This document shows, piece by piece, positions 20,801 to 33,252 of a stretch of 64,000 nucleotides of DNA (position 1 is the first letter of the stretch; every line of letters starts with the position of its first letter). A model generated the notes under the pieces. It saw only the letters and a program-made list of their open reading frames with translations, was not told the origin of the DNA and searched no databases. Both the position numbers and the translations under genes were made by a program. The stretch comes from Paratrimastix pyriformis (Eukaryota; Preaxostyla; Paratrimastigidae), in assembly GCA_027972325.1 (NCBI GenBank), contig JAPMOS010000005.1:124001-188000 (forward strand), given 5' to 3'.

Positions 20801-23800
20801 CTGCCCCGTGTGTCACCCCCCACATGCACCACCACGGATTTCAGAACCGGAGCTCGGGTCGCCACCGTCACTGCTCCTCCTGATCCCCCCCCGCCGCATA
20901 TCACCCCCACGGAGGAATGCCATCGCCCATGCTCCCCTCCTCTCGCACCCCGCGGATCCACTCACTCGGGTGTGAAACTCGGTCGCCCGACGCCGATCAT
21001 CATTCAAACCCACCTGACCGCTCCCCCCCCATCCGCCCGCCACCCACCCCTCCCCTCTGGCAGCCTGCGGGGGCAGGTAGACCAGCTCTTCTCGTCCCTG
21101 CGCAAGAAGGGCATCCCGCTCTCCCTGGGGCGGCCCCTCTCGCGGCCCCCCACGCCCCGCGGCCGCTCGCCCTCCCCCGGCGCGCCTGCGGGCCCCCCGA
21201 CCCCACCCGCGGCCTTCCCGCCGGCCTCGCCGACCGTCTCGGAGATGATTGCCGGTCCGCTGTACACCCCGCTGCCCCCCGTGGGCCCCGAGGAGCCCCC
21301 GCCCACCGACCGGGCGGGCCGGCTCCGCGTGGCCGTGGCCAAGGCCCGCGAGGCCCGGGCGCCCATGGGGATGGACGTCCTCTGCGAGCTGGCCTTCGGG
21401 GACGGGGCCGGGCCCGGGGACGGGGCGGGGAGCGAGGATGAGCCGCAGCCCGTCGGCCAGTCGACCCCCACGCCCAGCCCGCCCCTGGTCACCCCGGCCC
21501 CCAGCCCGCCAGGCGGCCCGGCGGCCCCATCGCCCGACCTTTCCACGGGGCCCTCCGCCCCGCCCTCGCCAGGGCCCCCCGACCGGCTGGCGCCCCACGA
21601 GGAGGGCGGCCTCTTCCGCCACTTCGCCGGCCGGCTGCTGGGGCTCCTGCTGCCCACCCGGCCGGCCTCCCGGGCCGCCAGCCCCCGCCCCCCCAGCCAG
21701 GCCGCCTCGGCCAGGGAAACCGGACGGCCATCGTCATCGGCGGCGCTCCTGGCGGGGTCCTTCACGCCCATCGCCGCCCCGGCCAGCAGCCCCCTGCCCC
21801 CCTCGGGCCAGCACGGGGTCGTGCTCCCCGGCCCGGCCACGGCCCCCGTCCCGCTGGTGCGCCCGCTGGCGGACAAAGTCCCCAGGGCGGTCCCCTCGGG
21901 CCCTGTGGCCGTCCTTCCCGGCCTGGCCCCCGCTGCTGCCCCCTTGGCCCTCGGCCCCCGCGGGGCGCGTCTGGAGGCGGGGGGTGCCGAGGGCGGGAAC
22001 GGCACCCCCTCCTCATCCCAGCCCGCAGAGTCCCCGGCCGGTCCGGGACCCACCGCTACCAGTGGCTCCACGGGAGCTGTCAGCAGCCTGGCCGGCGGGC
22101 CGGCTGGAGGCGGGGCCGGTGGCGGTGGCGGCGGTGGTGGTGGTGGGGACGAGAGGAAGCCGCCATCCCCGGGCGGCCCCCTCCCGCCCAGCGACGAGCC
22201 GCCCCCACAGCCCAAACCCAAGTCGCCTGCGGTCAGCCCCCGCCAGCCCGAGCCCGTCGAGGCCGAGACCGAGGAGGCGGAGGAAGACGCGGGCCTGGCC
22301 GATGGCGCGCCGCCAGTCTCGACGGCGGCTGTTGCGGCTCCGCCAGGCAGCCCGGCCGCCCCCGCCGGGGTCAGTGCCATCTCGGAGGGCCAGCTGACGC
22401 CCCGCATGGCCCCCCGGGGGGGTGCCGAGGACCTCTCCACGGGCTGCCCCTCCACCACCGCGGGGCCGCTGTCCCCGGCCCCCTCGACCGACCTCTCGGG
22501 CCGCATCATCGGGGGGCCGCCGCCGCTGCTGCTGCTGGACACCTCGGGGCTGGGCGGCCCGGTGCCCCCGCCGGCCGGGGCGGATACCTCCCAGGGCGAG
22601 CTGGCCGGCCCCCAGCTGAGCCTGTCCTCCGAGGGACCCCTGGCCATGTCGCCCCGTGGCGGCCCCGGCGGCCCCGTCTCGCCGCCCCCCGCGGCGGGCC
22701 CTGCCGCTGCCCTGCGGCCGAGTGGAACGCAAGGCCACCCGGCCAGCAGGCGGGGCCTCGTCCTGCCCCTGCTGCCCCTGCCCGCCTCGCGCCCCCCGGC
22801 GCCGCGGCCCAGAGGCGCCCCGTGGGAGGAGGACATGATAGAGGGCGGGCTCTACCTGCCGCCCCTGCTCAGCATCGGCGCCGAGGCCGAGGGCGAGGCC
22901 GAGGGCGAGACACCCTCCGCCTTGCCCGCGTCCCTGGGGGCCCGCTCGCTGCCCCACCTGGCGCCTCCCCTCCTCGCGCCGATGGGGCCGCCCCTGCCGC
23001 ACCCCAACCGCCACCCCCAGCAGCCCTCGCCCTCGCCCCGGCTGCCCGCCCACCCGCCCAGCCCCGTCGTCCTCCCCGACTCCCCCTCGCCCCCGCTGCC
23101 GCAATTGCCGTCACAGGCCGCCCCGGACATGCAGCAGCCGCAGCAGCCGCTGCCCAGCCCGCCCGCGCCCGCCGCCCCTGCCGCCGCCCCGCCGCCCCCC
23201 GGCACGGCCCCCGTCACAGCCCCGGCCCCCACGGGCATCCCGGTCGTCAGCGAAATCCTCGCCCAGGCGGCCGCGGGGGCCCTCGCCCTGACACTGAACC
23301 ACCACCACTACTACCACTACGACCCGGCCAGTGCCGCCCCGCCCCCGTGCCCATCGCCCTCGCCCTCGCCCTCGCCCTCGCCCTCTCTTCGGGACTCCAC
23401 CGCGGCCTCGCAGAAGGCCACAAGGGCGAAGGCCCACCGCCCCACCACCACCACCACCACCACCGTACCTCGCCAGCATCCCCCCAGCAGCCGAGCAGCC
23501 CCACCACCGGCTCCGCGGCTGCCCCGGCCTGCTCCTCGCCATGCCCCGCCGCCGACGCCGCGAAGAAGCCCCCGGCCCACCACATGCGGGCCTCCTGCTC
23601 GATGCCGCTGCTCCTGCTGCCCGACCCGCAGCCCCTCCCCGAAGCCGACGCCCCGCCCGGCAGCGGCCGAGCCCCGGGCGGCCCACTCGCCAGCAGCCGC
23701 GCGGCCGGCCCCGGCGCCACAGGGAGCTCCGGCCTGGCCCTCCGTGGGCACCGCGCACCCGCAGCCCCGGTCACGCCGCGCACCCCGGCGGCTCAGGCGG

Positions 23801-24635
23801 CCCAGACGCGGACGCCCCGGAGCGGCAGCGGGAGCCCCGGACAGGCCGCCGACTCGTCGGGGCTCTTGCCCACGAGCCGGTCCTCGCCCCCCGCCACGGC
23901 CCGCTCGGCGGCCTCCTCGGGCCGGGCCGGCCACCGCCGGGTAGTAGCGGCGCCTGTTGGTGACGGCAGCTCCCCGAGCCGCGTTGGGCTGGCGGCCCAC
24001 CCCCTGGCCGAGGAGGCCCCCCGGGACGAGGCTGTGGGTGGGCTGGACTTCTTCGCGCTGGCCTTCGCGCCCCTGCCCACCGTCCGCCACCACACCCCTC
24101 AGGTGCCGCCCGCCGGCCCGGCCTCGGGTTCCCGCCCTCGGGGCCCCGCACCCCAAAGCAGCGGCAGGAGGCCCGCGCCCAGGGTCCGCCCTTCCTGCCA
24201 CCTCACCTCACCTGCCTGCCCGCCATGCCCCTGCTTTCCCTCCTCCCCCACGGGGCTCACCGGTCCGCCGGTTGCGTGGGTTGCAGGTGGCGTGGGCCGA
24301 GGCGGACGGAGGCGGCGCCTCCTCGCCCGCGCCCACCCGGGGCAGCAGCAGCCCCCCTCTGCTCTCGCTCCGACCCGGCCCCGGGCCCGCGGGCCGACTG
24401 CTGGTCCCCTCGCCGGCAAGCTCGTCCACGCCCACCCGCAGCCAGCAGGCCCCCAGCAGCGGCCCCACGGAGGGCCCGCCCGCCCTGCGGCACCCGCCGC
24501 TGCTCCTGCTGGGCGACGCCCCCGAGGCGCCCTTCACCCCGGCCTCCCTGGCGGCCGCCTTCGCCCAACCCGACCAGTCCGTCCGGGCCGCCCGGCCGGC
24601 CCGGTTCCTCTCCCCGCCCCCCGTCCCGGCATCCC

Positions 24636-24689
<54 letters not shown>

Positions 24690-27600
24690 TGCCGCCACCG
24701 CAAGCGGGCCCACAGCCCGTGGCCATGGTGCGCAGCGGGGGCTGGCTGTGTCAGGTCTTCAACGAACCCGCGGCCGCTCCGGCGCCCCAGCCCGCTGCCC
24801 CACCGCTGACCTCCGTGCCTGCCCCTGCCGGCCCAGCACCCGCATCCGCTGAGCCGCTCGCCGGCCCTGGCCCCGTGGCCGAGTCGGCCCCCCCATGCCC
24901 ATGCCCCAGCGCCACCGCCGGGCCTGAGGCGACCGAGGTTCACATCCGTTCGGGGTCCCGCGATGGGGCCCCGCCCGCCATCGCCATCAACGCGCCGCTC
25001 CCCACGCCTGCCGCGCCCGCCCCGCCAGCCCCGCCCGAGCCCACCATCGCGGGCCGCCAGCGACTGCTGCGCGACCTGGTGGCCCTCCTCGCAGCCGGGC
25101 TGGGCGAGGGCGAGGGCGAGGCGGCCGTGCAGGTGGTGGTCAACCCCAAGACGGACAAGAAGAAGGACAGGAAGGACAAGAAGGACAAGAAGGACAAGAA
25201 GAAGGACAGGGGAGCGAGCACTTCCTCCTCCACCTCTTCGCCCTCCACCACCACCACCACCTCCTCCTGCAGCTGTCACCACCACCGCCGCCACCACCAC
25301 CACCACCATCGCCGCCACGCCTCGCCTGCCCCCATCCCTGGGGCGGGGCCGGTGGGCCTGTCGGAGCGGCTGCACGAGCTGACCCAGGCGGCTCTCTCGG
25401 CCAGCACCCGGCCCCTGGCTGCGGCCCTGGGCGCCGAGGCGGCGGCCCCCCCGCTGGCCCCCGACCGAGCGGCCCGCCTGACGGCCGAGGCCCAGGCGAC
25501 CCGGGACGCGCTGCTGCCCCGCCCTGTGGCCAAGCCGATCGCGCAGGGCCCCCAGTCGGAGGTCCGCCACCCTCCCCCGTCCCCCCACTCCCCCCGCCCT
25601 CCCCAGGGCACGGCTCTGCACCACCCCACCCACCCCCTCACTCGATGGTGCTTTGGGGCAGATGTTCGCGGCCCGGCTGGCGCTGCTGCGGCGGCTGCGT
25701 GCCATGGGCGGCCTGAGCGGCCTCGGCCCCGACGGCTTCCAGGGGCTCGTCGAGGAGGCCTGCGGGCTGCTCTCCCCGCGCACCCTGCGCGCCCTCAACC
25801 TGGGCGGATCGCCCGCCGCCGCCCCCGCCCCGCCGCCCGCCGTCTCGCCCCCGCCGCCGCCGCCTGAGGAGGAGGAGGACCGCACTGCCACGGCCCCGGT
25901 CCCGGCCCCTGGGGCCACTGGCGGCTCGGCTGGGACGGCCGCACGGTCGGGCGACCTCGAGCTGACCGTCAGCCCGCCCCCGGCCCGCCCCTGCAGCCCC
26001 CGGCCCTGCCCAGCCCTCGGCCTCGGTCTCATCGGCTGGCAGCGGTCCGCACCGCCCCCCCCCCCCCCCCCCCTTCCACCCTTCCCGCCCTTTCCCCCTC
26101 AGCCCAGGCGCCCCATCGTCATGCCATGTCCGCTCCTGCTCCTCCCCTCACAGGGATCCCGCCCCTGGGCGAGTCCCTCTCGAGTACCCTCCCTCCGCCC
26201 GGCCTGCCGGCACCCCTCCCGGCGGCCCCGGCGGGCCCCCTCCAGCCCCCGTACCCGTTTACCCTTCCGGAGCCCGGAGCGGCCCTGAGCGGGCCCGGTT
26301 CGGTCTACCTGGAGACGGCCCGCGAGCTGGCCCGCTTCATGGCCACCTCGGGGGCGGGCGGCTCGGCAGCCTGCATCCCCCCGGCCTCGCAGGCCCTGCA
26401 GGGCTCCCTGGCCGCCCACATGGCCCTCGCCCAGGCGGCCCCCGAGCAGCCCCTGCCCTTCCCCGACCAGCCGCCCCTCGCCGCCCCCTGGCGCAGCGCC
26501 TCCTCCCAGCCCCCTGCTGCCGTCCGGGAGGCCGAGGCCCAGGCGGACGAGCTGGTGGACAGGGACGAGGAGGACGGCGACGGGGTGCTCTTCCGCTCGC
26601 CCGAGGCCACACGGGTCAGGACCGGCGGCCCGACGGTGGGGCCTGTCTACGTGGACCTCTCCCTGATGCCCGGCGGCATCCAGCCCGAGGGCCCGGGCGT
26701 GCCGGGGGCCCCCGAGGGCGGCTACATGAACATCGCCCCCCTGGCCACCACCCCCGAGGAGGGCGGGGACCAGGGCGGCCCCGACGGGGCGGCGGGCGCG
26801 TTCGAGGCCATGGGAGGCCCCGGGGCGATGGCCATGACGGGCACGACGGGCCTGTCGTCCAGCTCGGGGGTCCTCTACCGGACTCGCGGCCTGCCGCCCC
26901 CGCCGTCCGACGAGCTCCGGCCCGCCATCGCCCGCGCCCAGGTCTGGGGTGGGTGGCTGTCCCCTCGGCGTGTTTCCGCCTCATGGGTGCGGTGGCTATG
27001 ACGATCGGGGGGATGGCTATCCGCCTTGGTGAGCGCGCTCACTTGATGGATGGGGTGGAGATAACCCCCCGGTGTATGCGCCACATCATCGGTTAGGTGG
27101 CTCTCCCCTCTTGGTGGTATTGGTGGGCGGTTCTGGCGATGACCATCCCCCATCCCCTTTTCACGCATCCATCTTCCTCCTCCCCCCCTCCCCGCCAAAC
27201 CCCTCTTCTCCTCCCCGGGTCGGCCGGCCAGACGGCCGAGGTTGGCCTGCTGATGCGCCGCCTGGACGGGATGGCCGACGACCTGGGCGCCATCGAGGAC
27301 GCCGCCGACCGGATCGAGCGGCGCATGCAGACCGCCAGCCGCTTCCTCGCAGCCACCGGTCCGCCGTCGGCCCCTTCCTCCTCACCCACCTCCAAAACCC
27401 GCGGTCGCCAAAGCCGGGGAGGTGCGCTCTCGGGGGGGAGGGGGAGGAAGGCATCAAGCCAACCGTCAGAAGGGACCGCTCACGTGATGCCCGTACATAC
27501 CCCCTGCCTTCTGTTCGGCCCCCCATGGTGGAACTGGAACCCGCAGGTGGGGGCCCCATCCCGCTGCCCATCGTCGTCGGGGCCCCGGCCTCCCCTCCCC

Positions 27601-28655
27601 CGGCCGAGCAGCCAAACCCCGCGCCCGCGCCCGCGCCAGCATCACCGCCGGCCGCCGCACCCGCACCGCCGGCCGCCCCGTCCACCCAGCCGCCACCTCC
27701 CCCAGCACCTGCGCCAACACCCGCCCCTGCACCCGTTGGTGTCCCCACGCCCGCGGCTGCCCCGGTCCCAACATCGGTCGGCGCGGCTGCCCCAGTCCCA
27801 ACCTCGGGCGGCGCGGCTCCACCCCGGCTGGGGGCCTCTGCCGTGCCCCCTCTGGCCCTGGGCGGGACCACCAGCACCGTCACCAGCAGCCGGCCCCACG
27901 GGGTCATCTACCCCATGCGCGCATCGGCCGGCTCCTCCTCGGCCACAACCGCCAGCGGCCAGGCCACCCCCGCCCAGGGCAGCCGGGGCCGGGCGCCCGG
28001 GCCCGGGATGGGGATGGGGATGGGGATGATCACCCCGCGGAACAACCCGCCCCAGCGGGGCCGCGGCAGCGTCTCCCCCGGGGGCACCAGCCTCCGGTCG
28101 GCTCGCGAGAAGGTCCGTCGCGCCCCGGCAACAGCCATGGGTGGGTTGGCCAGCCGCCTTCTCTCGCTCTCTCGCTCACCACTGCCCACCACCACGCACA
28201 CGCCGGCCTGCCCCCATTGGTCCCGCGCAGCTCTCGCCCCAGCAGCTCTCGGCCCGCCTGCAGCGCCAGATCGAGACGCGCCTGGGCGAGGCCACCAAGA
28301 CGGCTTCCCCTTCGCCTCCACGCCCCCGCGACGCGTCGCCCGGCTCGGGCAGGGGCACCTCACGGGGCTATTCCCCCGGCTTTAGCGCCAGCCCCGTCCG
28401 GGAGCAGCCCCGATCGGATCAGCACGGCCCCGCCACCAGCCGAACCTCCCAGGTCTGGGTGGCGATCCCCCCCCGTTCTGTCTTCTGACCTCCCGAAAGC
28501 AGCAGCCGACCCCGGCCCAACGGGCTGCCGCGGCCCGGTTGCAGCAGCAGATCGACGCCCGCCTGGCCCAGGCGGCAAATACGCTCGTCTCGACCGATCT
28601 CTCCCGTGCTGGATCGGGCAGACTTTCGCGGGCGAGTTCCACTCCCCGTGCTTGA
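17862..28655 (+). CDS. Very long unidentified proline-rich protein, multi-exon
   Basis: I do not recognise the family. The start may be 17862 or the inner ATG at 17972. The first exons look helical and TPR-like (LSWQRGDFSSAVTILQR, then FALCVAFLHLGDWKSLLSF). A folded-looking middle follows (around 18480-20480: RALALRGYWTPVVDF, LARALAGLWLVFLRDELN-like, SYQLAVLQSLAELVATAPL). From about 21050 it is mostly P/A/S-rich and probably disordered to about 26700. There is a Lys/Asp charge-rich stretch at 25150-25215 and a His/Arg-rich one at 25275-25320. Coiled-coil-like helices close the protein: LLMRRLDGMADDLGAIEDA at about 27245, LSARLQRQIETRLGEA at about 28250, and AAARLQQQIDARLAQA near the TGA at 28653-28655. 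Treating this as one gene rests on having no AT-richer promoter-like break inside; two genes are possible. Exon borders in the P-rich part are uncertain. Confidence 0.45.
26050..26072 (+). repeat. Poly-C run before a splice acceptor
   Basis: About 20 C interrupted by little else, on the sense strand of the long plus-strand gene, in a likely intron upstream of the exon near 26150. Confidence 0.6.
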
Positions 28656-28720
28656 GGTCCTAATTACCGAATATGGCCACGGCTGGCTGTCCGCCGCGCG
28701 TTCGCGTCTTTTTGGTTGCG
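28656..28720. other. Minimal convergent gap
   Basis: 65 bp between the TGA of the long plus-strand gene and the stop of eIF1A on the other strand. The 3' UTRs are very short or overlap. Confidence 0.6.
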
Positions 28721-29195
28721 TTAAAGGGCATCAACCGAGAAGACAATGTCATTATTCTCCTGGGAATCACCGATCGCATCGCCCGGAGTCAGGGATGAAG
28801 CACTCTGGATCGCACCATATTGCTCGAGCTTGTGGGCATCTTCCGAACTATACCCGAGAATGATGTCGCCCTTCGCCAGGTCGTAGTCTCGCTTCGAGAA
28901 GAGGACAACATCTCCGAGACCAATTCGGCCTCTGCGATGGATGGCGCCGCGAAGTTTGCAGAGCAACGGAGGCTCGGATGGACGGCCAGCGCCGCATCCG
29001 ACAACACGGAAGCGACCTGAGCCAAGGACTTGGGTGACCCGTCCGTACTCTGAAGTGCACGGAGTGTACAACCAATGTAAAATGAATTGGCAGACCTTGC
29101 CCTTCTTCGCGCATCTGGAGCTCGCGATTATCCGGTTGGCCCTTGTGGGCCTTCTTCCTTTGGCCACTACCCCCAGTTTTGTTGGAACGGAGCAT
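28721..29195 (-). CDS. Translation initiation factor eIF1A
   Basis: Two exons, 29195-29096 and 29049-28721, give 142 aa, the normal eIF1A length. The basic N-terminus (MLRSNKTGGSGQRKKAHKG) is followed by the OB fold: RELQMREEGQEYGRVTQVLG, then LLCKLRGAIHRRGRIGLGDV, VLFSKRDYDLAKGDIILGYS and SSEDAHKLEQYGAI. An acidic C-terminal tail ends the protein. It binds the 40S A-site and works with eIF1 in scanning and start-codon choice. The 46-nt intron (29050-29095, donor GTCTGC, acceptor TTCAG) splits Q|E-Y-G-R. The C-terminal tail is less acidic than usual. Confidence 0.95.
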
Positions 29196-29910
29196 GATGT
29201 TGGTTCGAAAGGAGACGAGAAGAAAAATCCAGTTGCGGAAACGAGTGGTCGAAACCGAGCGCTTTGCCGGTGGCTGGAGCTCTGGGAAATGTCGAGCTGC
29301 CGAAAATTTGTGGTAGTGTTCGGCGGCCCACGAATTTCGGTGGACAACCTTTAACTCTCCCAATTTCCATATCGGGCGGAGTGAGAGTGACAGCCTGGGC
29401 CAGGCGGCGCCCAGACACCGAGTCATGCTTAGTCGGTGATCATCCTAGGTCGTCTCGCAGGACATGAGAAAATGTGGCGTGAGCCCGCCCCCCATGGGCC
29501 CATCCCCCGCCCAGCATTCCAGCGACCGAGCCAGGGCGGGGTCAGCCAGGGGGGCGTGGGGGGGCATGTGGCATGCATTAACACGAGACTGACTGACTGG
29601 CTTCTTGCGCGTTGAGAGTCTGTCCACCTGCCTGACCCCGTCTCATCTCCCGCGGAGTTTGAGGACGACCCCGCCCGGCGAGCCTGGCAGACGCAAAGAC
29701 TTTTGGAGTGAATAATATTTCGAGGGTACAAGAAGGGAAGATGAGTCAATATACCGCATGGAGAGAAGAACGACGAGTGAGTGGTGACATAAAAAAAGCA
29801 GAGAGAAAAAAATACCGCGAGATCATCATTCACTCCGGAGAAAAACTAGAGAAGTTCAGGGGTTGGGAACCCTCGGCTCCTCAAGGCCCGTCCCGTCCGG
29901 CGGGTGATAT
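29196..29910. other. Gap between eIF1A and tryptophanase genes
   Basis: About 715 bp of moderate GC. It should hold the eIF1A promoter and 5' UTR (29196-29450) and the 3' UTR of the tryptophanase gene. I see no convincing exon or structured RNA. Confidence 0.5.
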
Positions 29911-32068
29911 TTAGTGGGAAGTGGGCTTCGGGGTGGGGGCGTTGTGCAGGGGGTGGCCCTCGGGGTAGATGGGCGCCAGGCCGCTCTGGAAGTGGCGCAG
30001 GTGGAGCTCCGCCCCGCGGGTGATCCGCACCTGGGGTGGGAACGACATGGGCCACACAGGGGGACGGGTGTCAGAGAGAGGAGGGAGTACCCCACGTATG
30101 CCCACCCAACCCCAGGGGAGGCCCAGCGGCGGGGCGGACCTTGGGGATGAGGTGGCGGTTGTGGTAGAGCTCGGTGATGGCGGCCACGGTGTAGGCGATG
30201 TGCTCCTCGTTGTACAGGTTGCGCGGGATGGCGATCCGGACCAGGTCGAGGATGCCCTTGCGGGCCTCGTCGTCCTTCTGGTCGTACTCGAACCCGAAGG
30301 CCCCCAGCTCGCACAGCCGGATGGCGTACAGCCGGATGGCCTCAATCACCAGGCCCACCCCGCCGAAGTCGCCGATGGTCATGGGGAGGCCCTCGAAGAA
30401 CTTGCCTGTGTCGATGTAGATGGCGTGGGCCCCGGGGGGCAGCACGATGGGCACGCCGTTCTGGGCGAGGCGCTGGGCCATGGACTGGGACTGCATCACG
30501 CGGCGGTGCAGGTAGGCCAGCTGGACCACCTGGGAGAGGCCCACCGAGAGGGCCATGATGTCGCGGCCCGAGAGGCCGCCGTACGAGTCGTTGCCGAAGG
30601 AGAGGATCTGCTTCTCCTTCAGGGCCACGCCCACGTCGCGGCCGGGGCGCGAGTAACGCTGCCAGAAGAGGCCCTTGTCGCGGAAGCAGAGCCACCCGCC
30701 AATGTTGACGAGGCCGTCCTTCTTGGCGGACATGGTGAAGACGTCGCACAGGGTGTACATCTGCTGCACAATCGACTGGATCGACCGCTCCGCGAAGCCG
30801 GCCTCGTAGGTCTTGATGAAGTAGGCGTTCTCGGCAAAGCTGGCCGGGAGGAGCGCGCCGGGAGGAGGGGATACAGATGAGAAGCTGACCCTTCCCCAAA
30901 GGCCCAGTGGGGCAAGGTGTGCGGGCGGGGGCGGGGGCGGGGGCGGGGGCAAGGTGCGGACCGGGCCGAGTCGAAGCAGACGGGGATGCCGTGGCGGTGG
31001 CACAGGGCGTGGACGTCGATCAGGTTCTGCATGGAGACGGGCTGCCCGGCGGCGGTGTTGTTGGTGACGGTCATCAGCACGAAGGGGATCCGCTCGGGGC
31101 CGTACTTGGCGATGGCCTTCTCCAGCTCGGCCACGTTGATGTCGCCCTTGAAGGGGTTACCTAGACACGCCCGGGGTGGGGTGGGGTCAGCGCCTCATGT
31201 GCCGTGGGTGGGAGCCACAGACGCTTGCCGATGTCGGCGATGGGGAACGCGTCGTGGAAGTGGGCCGCAAACATGTTCAGCGGCACGAAGCCCGCCGTGT
31301 GGCAGTGGGCCTCCGTGGTGTCGAAGAAGCCGTTCGAGGGGATCACGTAGTGCGAGTGCATCCACTCCTTGGGCTTGTCGGCAAGCAGAATTTGGTGGAG
31401 GGTCGAATAGAGCAGGAGCTCGGCACCGCGGCCCTAATTTGAAACCGGTGATCAACAGATGGTCGGAGTGATGTGCCAAACCTGGGGGGTGATGAAGAAG
31501 TTGGGGCGCTCGAGCTGGAAGCGACCGCCGTTAACAAAACCACCCTCAATTTGCTGGTTCTCCAGGATCCAGTTCACGTCGGTGTTCAGCAACACACGGT
31601 TGACAAGATATTTGGCGTTGTCACCCTGCTCAAAGGTCTGCCGAACAGAGTCCAGCATGCAATAATAACCATGGTTGCGCCCTAAAAAAGAAGCGGTGCG
31701 TCCGTGAGCATTCCCTGGAGGCGAGAAGAAACAGACCATACGCCTCATCACCACGCATGAGGGCGGCCCACTGGACATCGGTCATGGCGCTGGTCCCAGA
31801 GTCGCTCAGATAGTCGCAAACGAGCATGGAGGAAGGGAAGGCAAAGCTAGACGACGAAATGAGGAATGAATAGGCCGGAAAATTGGGGGTTTGGTGTCAA
31901 AAATCGTGGTGACTCCAAAAAACAAACAAACCAGTTATATTCCGTGTCCTGTTGCACACGGCGCCGTTCCTCCTCGGTGGCGAAGAAGGTGTTGCGAGTA
32001 ACGAGAGTGTACTGGCTCGGGATGGGAGTGCCGAGTTGTTCAGCGGGCTTGAAATCCTGGATCGACAT
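29911..32068 (-). CDS. tnaA: Tryptophanase (PLP-dependent L-tryptophan indole-lyase)
   Basis: Seven exons, start MSIQDFKPAEQ at 32068. Family landmarks in order: SDSGTSAMTDVQWAALMRGDEAY, RNHGYYCMLDSVRQTFEQ, NNTAAGQPVSMQNL, CFDSARFAENAYFIK, the PLP-lysine motif MSAKKDGLVNIGG, FGNDSYGGLSG, and C-terminal LRHF. Two residues separate it from tyrosine phenol-lyase: the position after C-E is Leu (C-E-L-G-A-F) rather than the phenol-binding Arg, and LRHF has His rather than Phe. The expected reaction is L-Trp to indole, pyruvate and ammonia, in the cytosol. The gene is bacterial in family but carries six host-type introns (donors GTTTGT, GTCTGT, GTTTGG, GTCTGT, GTCCGC, GTCCGC), so it is long resident and not contamination. 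It is divergent from the HD-domain gene with 139 bp between starts. Confidence 0.93.
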
Positions 32069-32207
32069 TCTGACTGAGTGTTAAAATAAGGGTGGATGTG
32101 CCGCACAAAAAAGGCAGACGGGACGAAAAAAATTTCGACGCGGCTAGGCACAGGGGTGGCGAGGCAGTGACACATTCCCGTCATTGACATTGGTGTCGAT
32201 CGGGAGC
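32069..32207. promoter_or_regulatory. Shared divergent 5' region, tryptophanase / HD-domain genes
   Basis: 139 bp between start codons, A-rich in the middle (AAAAAAGG, GAAAAAAATT). It probably carries both promoters; no specific motif is defended. Confidence 0.55.
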
Positions 32208-33207
32208 ATGTTCCAAGAACGATTTAGATTGTTTTGGACTCAAATTGGAGGAGTGGATGGACAGGAGATTTGGGCGAATCAAATCCGAACCGCCTACTCA
32301 GAGCCACATCGCCATTACCACACCAACCTCGAAGAACTTCTCGCGTTTACCGATCAATTGAGTGCTTGTTTTGTGGACCAGCTCCGGGTGCTCGGAGCAA
32401 TATTTTTCCATGACATCATATACAGTACGCGGGATGCCTACCCAGACAATGAGCGGATGAGTGCCTTGCGGTGGTTGGAATTTGCGAAACAGGTTGTCGG
32501 TGACAGAGCCCAACAAAGATTCTCCGCTGCGGACGTGGCCATGGTCCGTGCGGAACGAGGGGATGAGGTTGGGAAGGAGGGAGGTCCTGCATCTTCTCCT
32601 CCGAACCTTCTCCCCATTTGGTGCTGCAGGTGTACCAGATGATTCTCGACACGAAGACGCACAAACTGACTACGTCTCGAACACTATCTCTGCCCCCATC
32701 CTTCGGGCAAACGCCCGTGGTTCTCACCGACCCTCAGTGGGCCGCCTACCAAGCCGACGGTGCCCTTTTCCTGGACATGGACATGGGTCTGGCGGTCGCC
32801 CGCTGGCATCCTCCAATCCTCACCCACTCGGCTGGATACCATGTCCAGCCATCCTGGGGTCCTCTCCCGAGCGGTATGCGGCCTACGTGGGCCAGATCGA
32901 GGCCGAGTTTGGGCACATGACCCGGGAGGCCTTCAACCGCGGTCGCGCGGAGGCGCTCCGGCAGTGGCGCCAATACGACGAGGGGTCAGCTACCCCGGGG
33001 TTGATCCCACCCTTCTTCCAGGAGTCTCCCCAGGTCTGGTCCGGCCCCAGAAGAGTCTCTGACCCCGGGGGCCCACTTCCCTAGGGGCCGAGGGAGCGCC
33101 GGCTCTTCTTGAGCGACAGGTTTTTCGCCACCCACGAGGCGCCCGCCCACCGCAACATCGCCCGGGAGCTCGAGACGCGAGATCGGGCCGTCACGCCCCA
33201 ACCGTGA
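32208..33207 (+). CDS. HD-superfamily metal-dependent phosphohydrolase (COG4339-like)
   Basis: Four exons, 32208-32543, 32630-32786, 32849-33033 and 33085-33207, give 266 aa. The family signature is strong: AYSEPHRHYHTNLEELL, then AIFFHDIIYSTRDAYPDNERMSA with the metal-binding H-D pair and D-N-E, MILDTKTHKL, and FLDMDMAILGSSPERY, which is restored only when the donor GTCTGG at 32787 is used. The C-terminus has the usual F-x-T-x5-A-x-x-N motif (FFATHEAPAHRNIARELE). It is probably a soluble nucleotide or phosphoester hydrolase; the substrate is unknown for this family. The third exon's C-terminal part is longer than in bacterial homologues. The stop lies only 45 bp before the next gene's ATG. 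Confidence 0.88.
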
Positions 33208-33252
33208 CTCACCGACCGGTGGCTTCTCCCCCCCGGGGACTGCCTTTTATGG

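Noticed and set aside
22422-23960. CRISPR-like or direct-repeat array
   Set aside because: The sequence is periodic only at low-complexity proline codons; no constant repeats with unique spacers exist anywhere in the window.
29911-32068. Bacterial contamination (tryptophanase)
   Set aside because: Six introns with the same donors as neighbouring eukaryotic genes exclude it.
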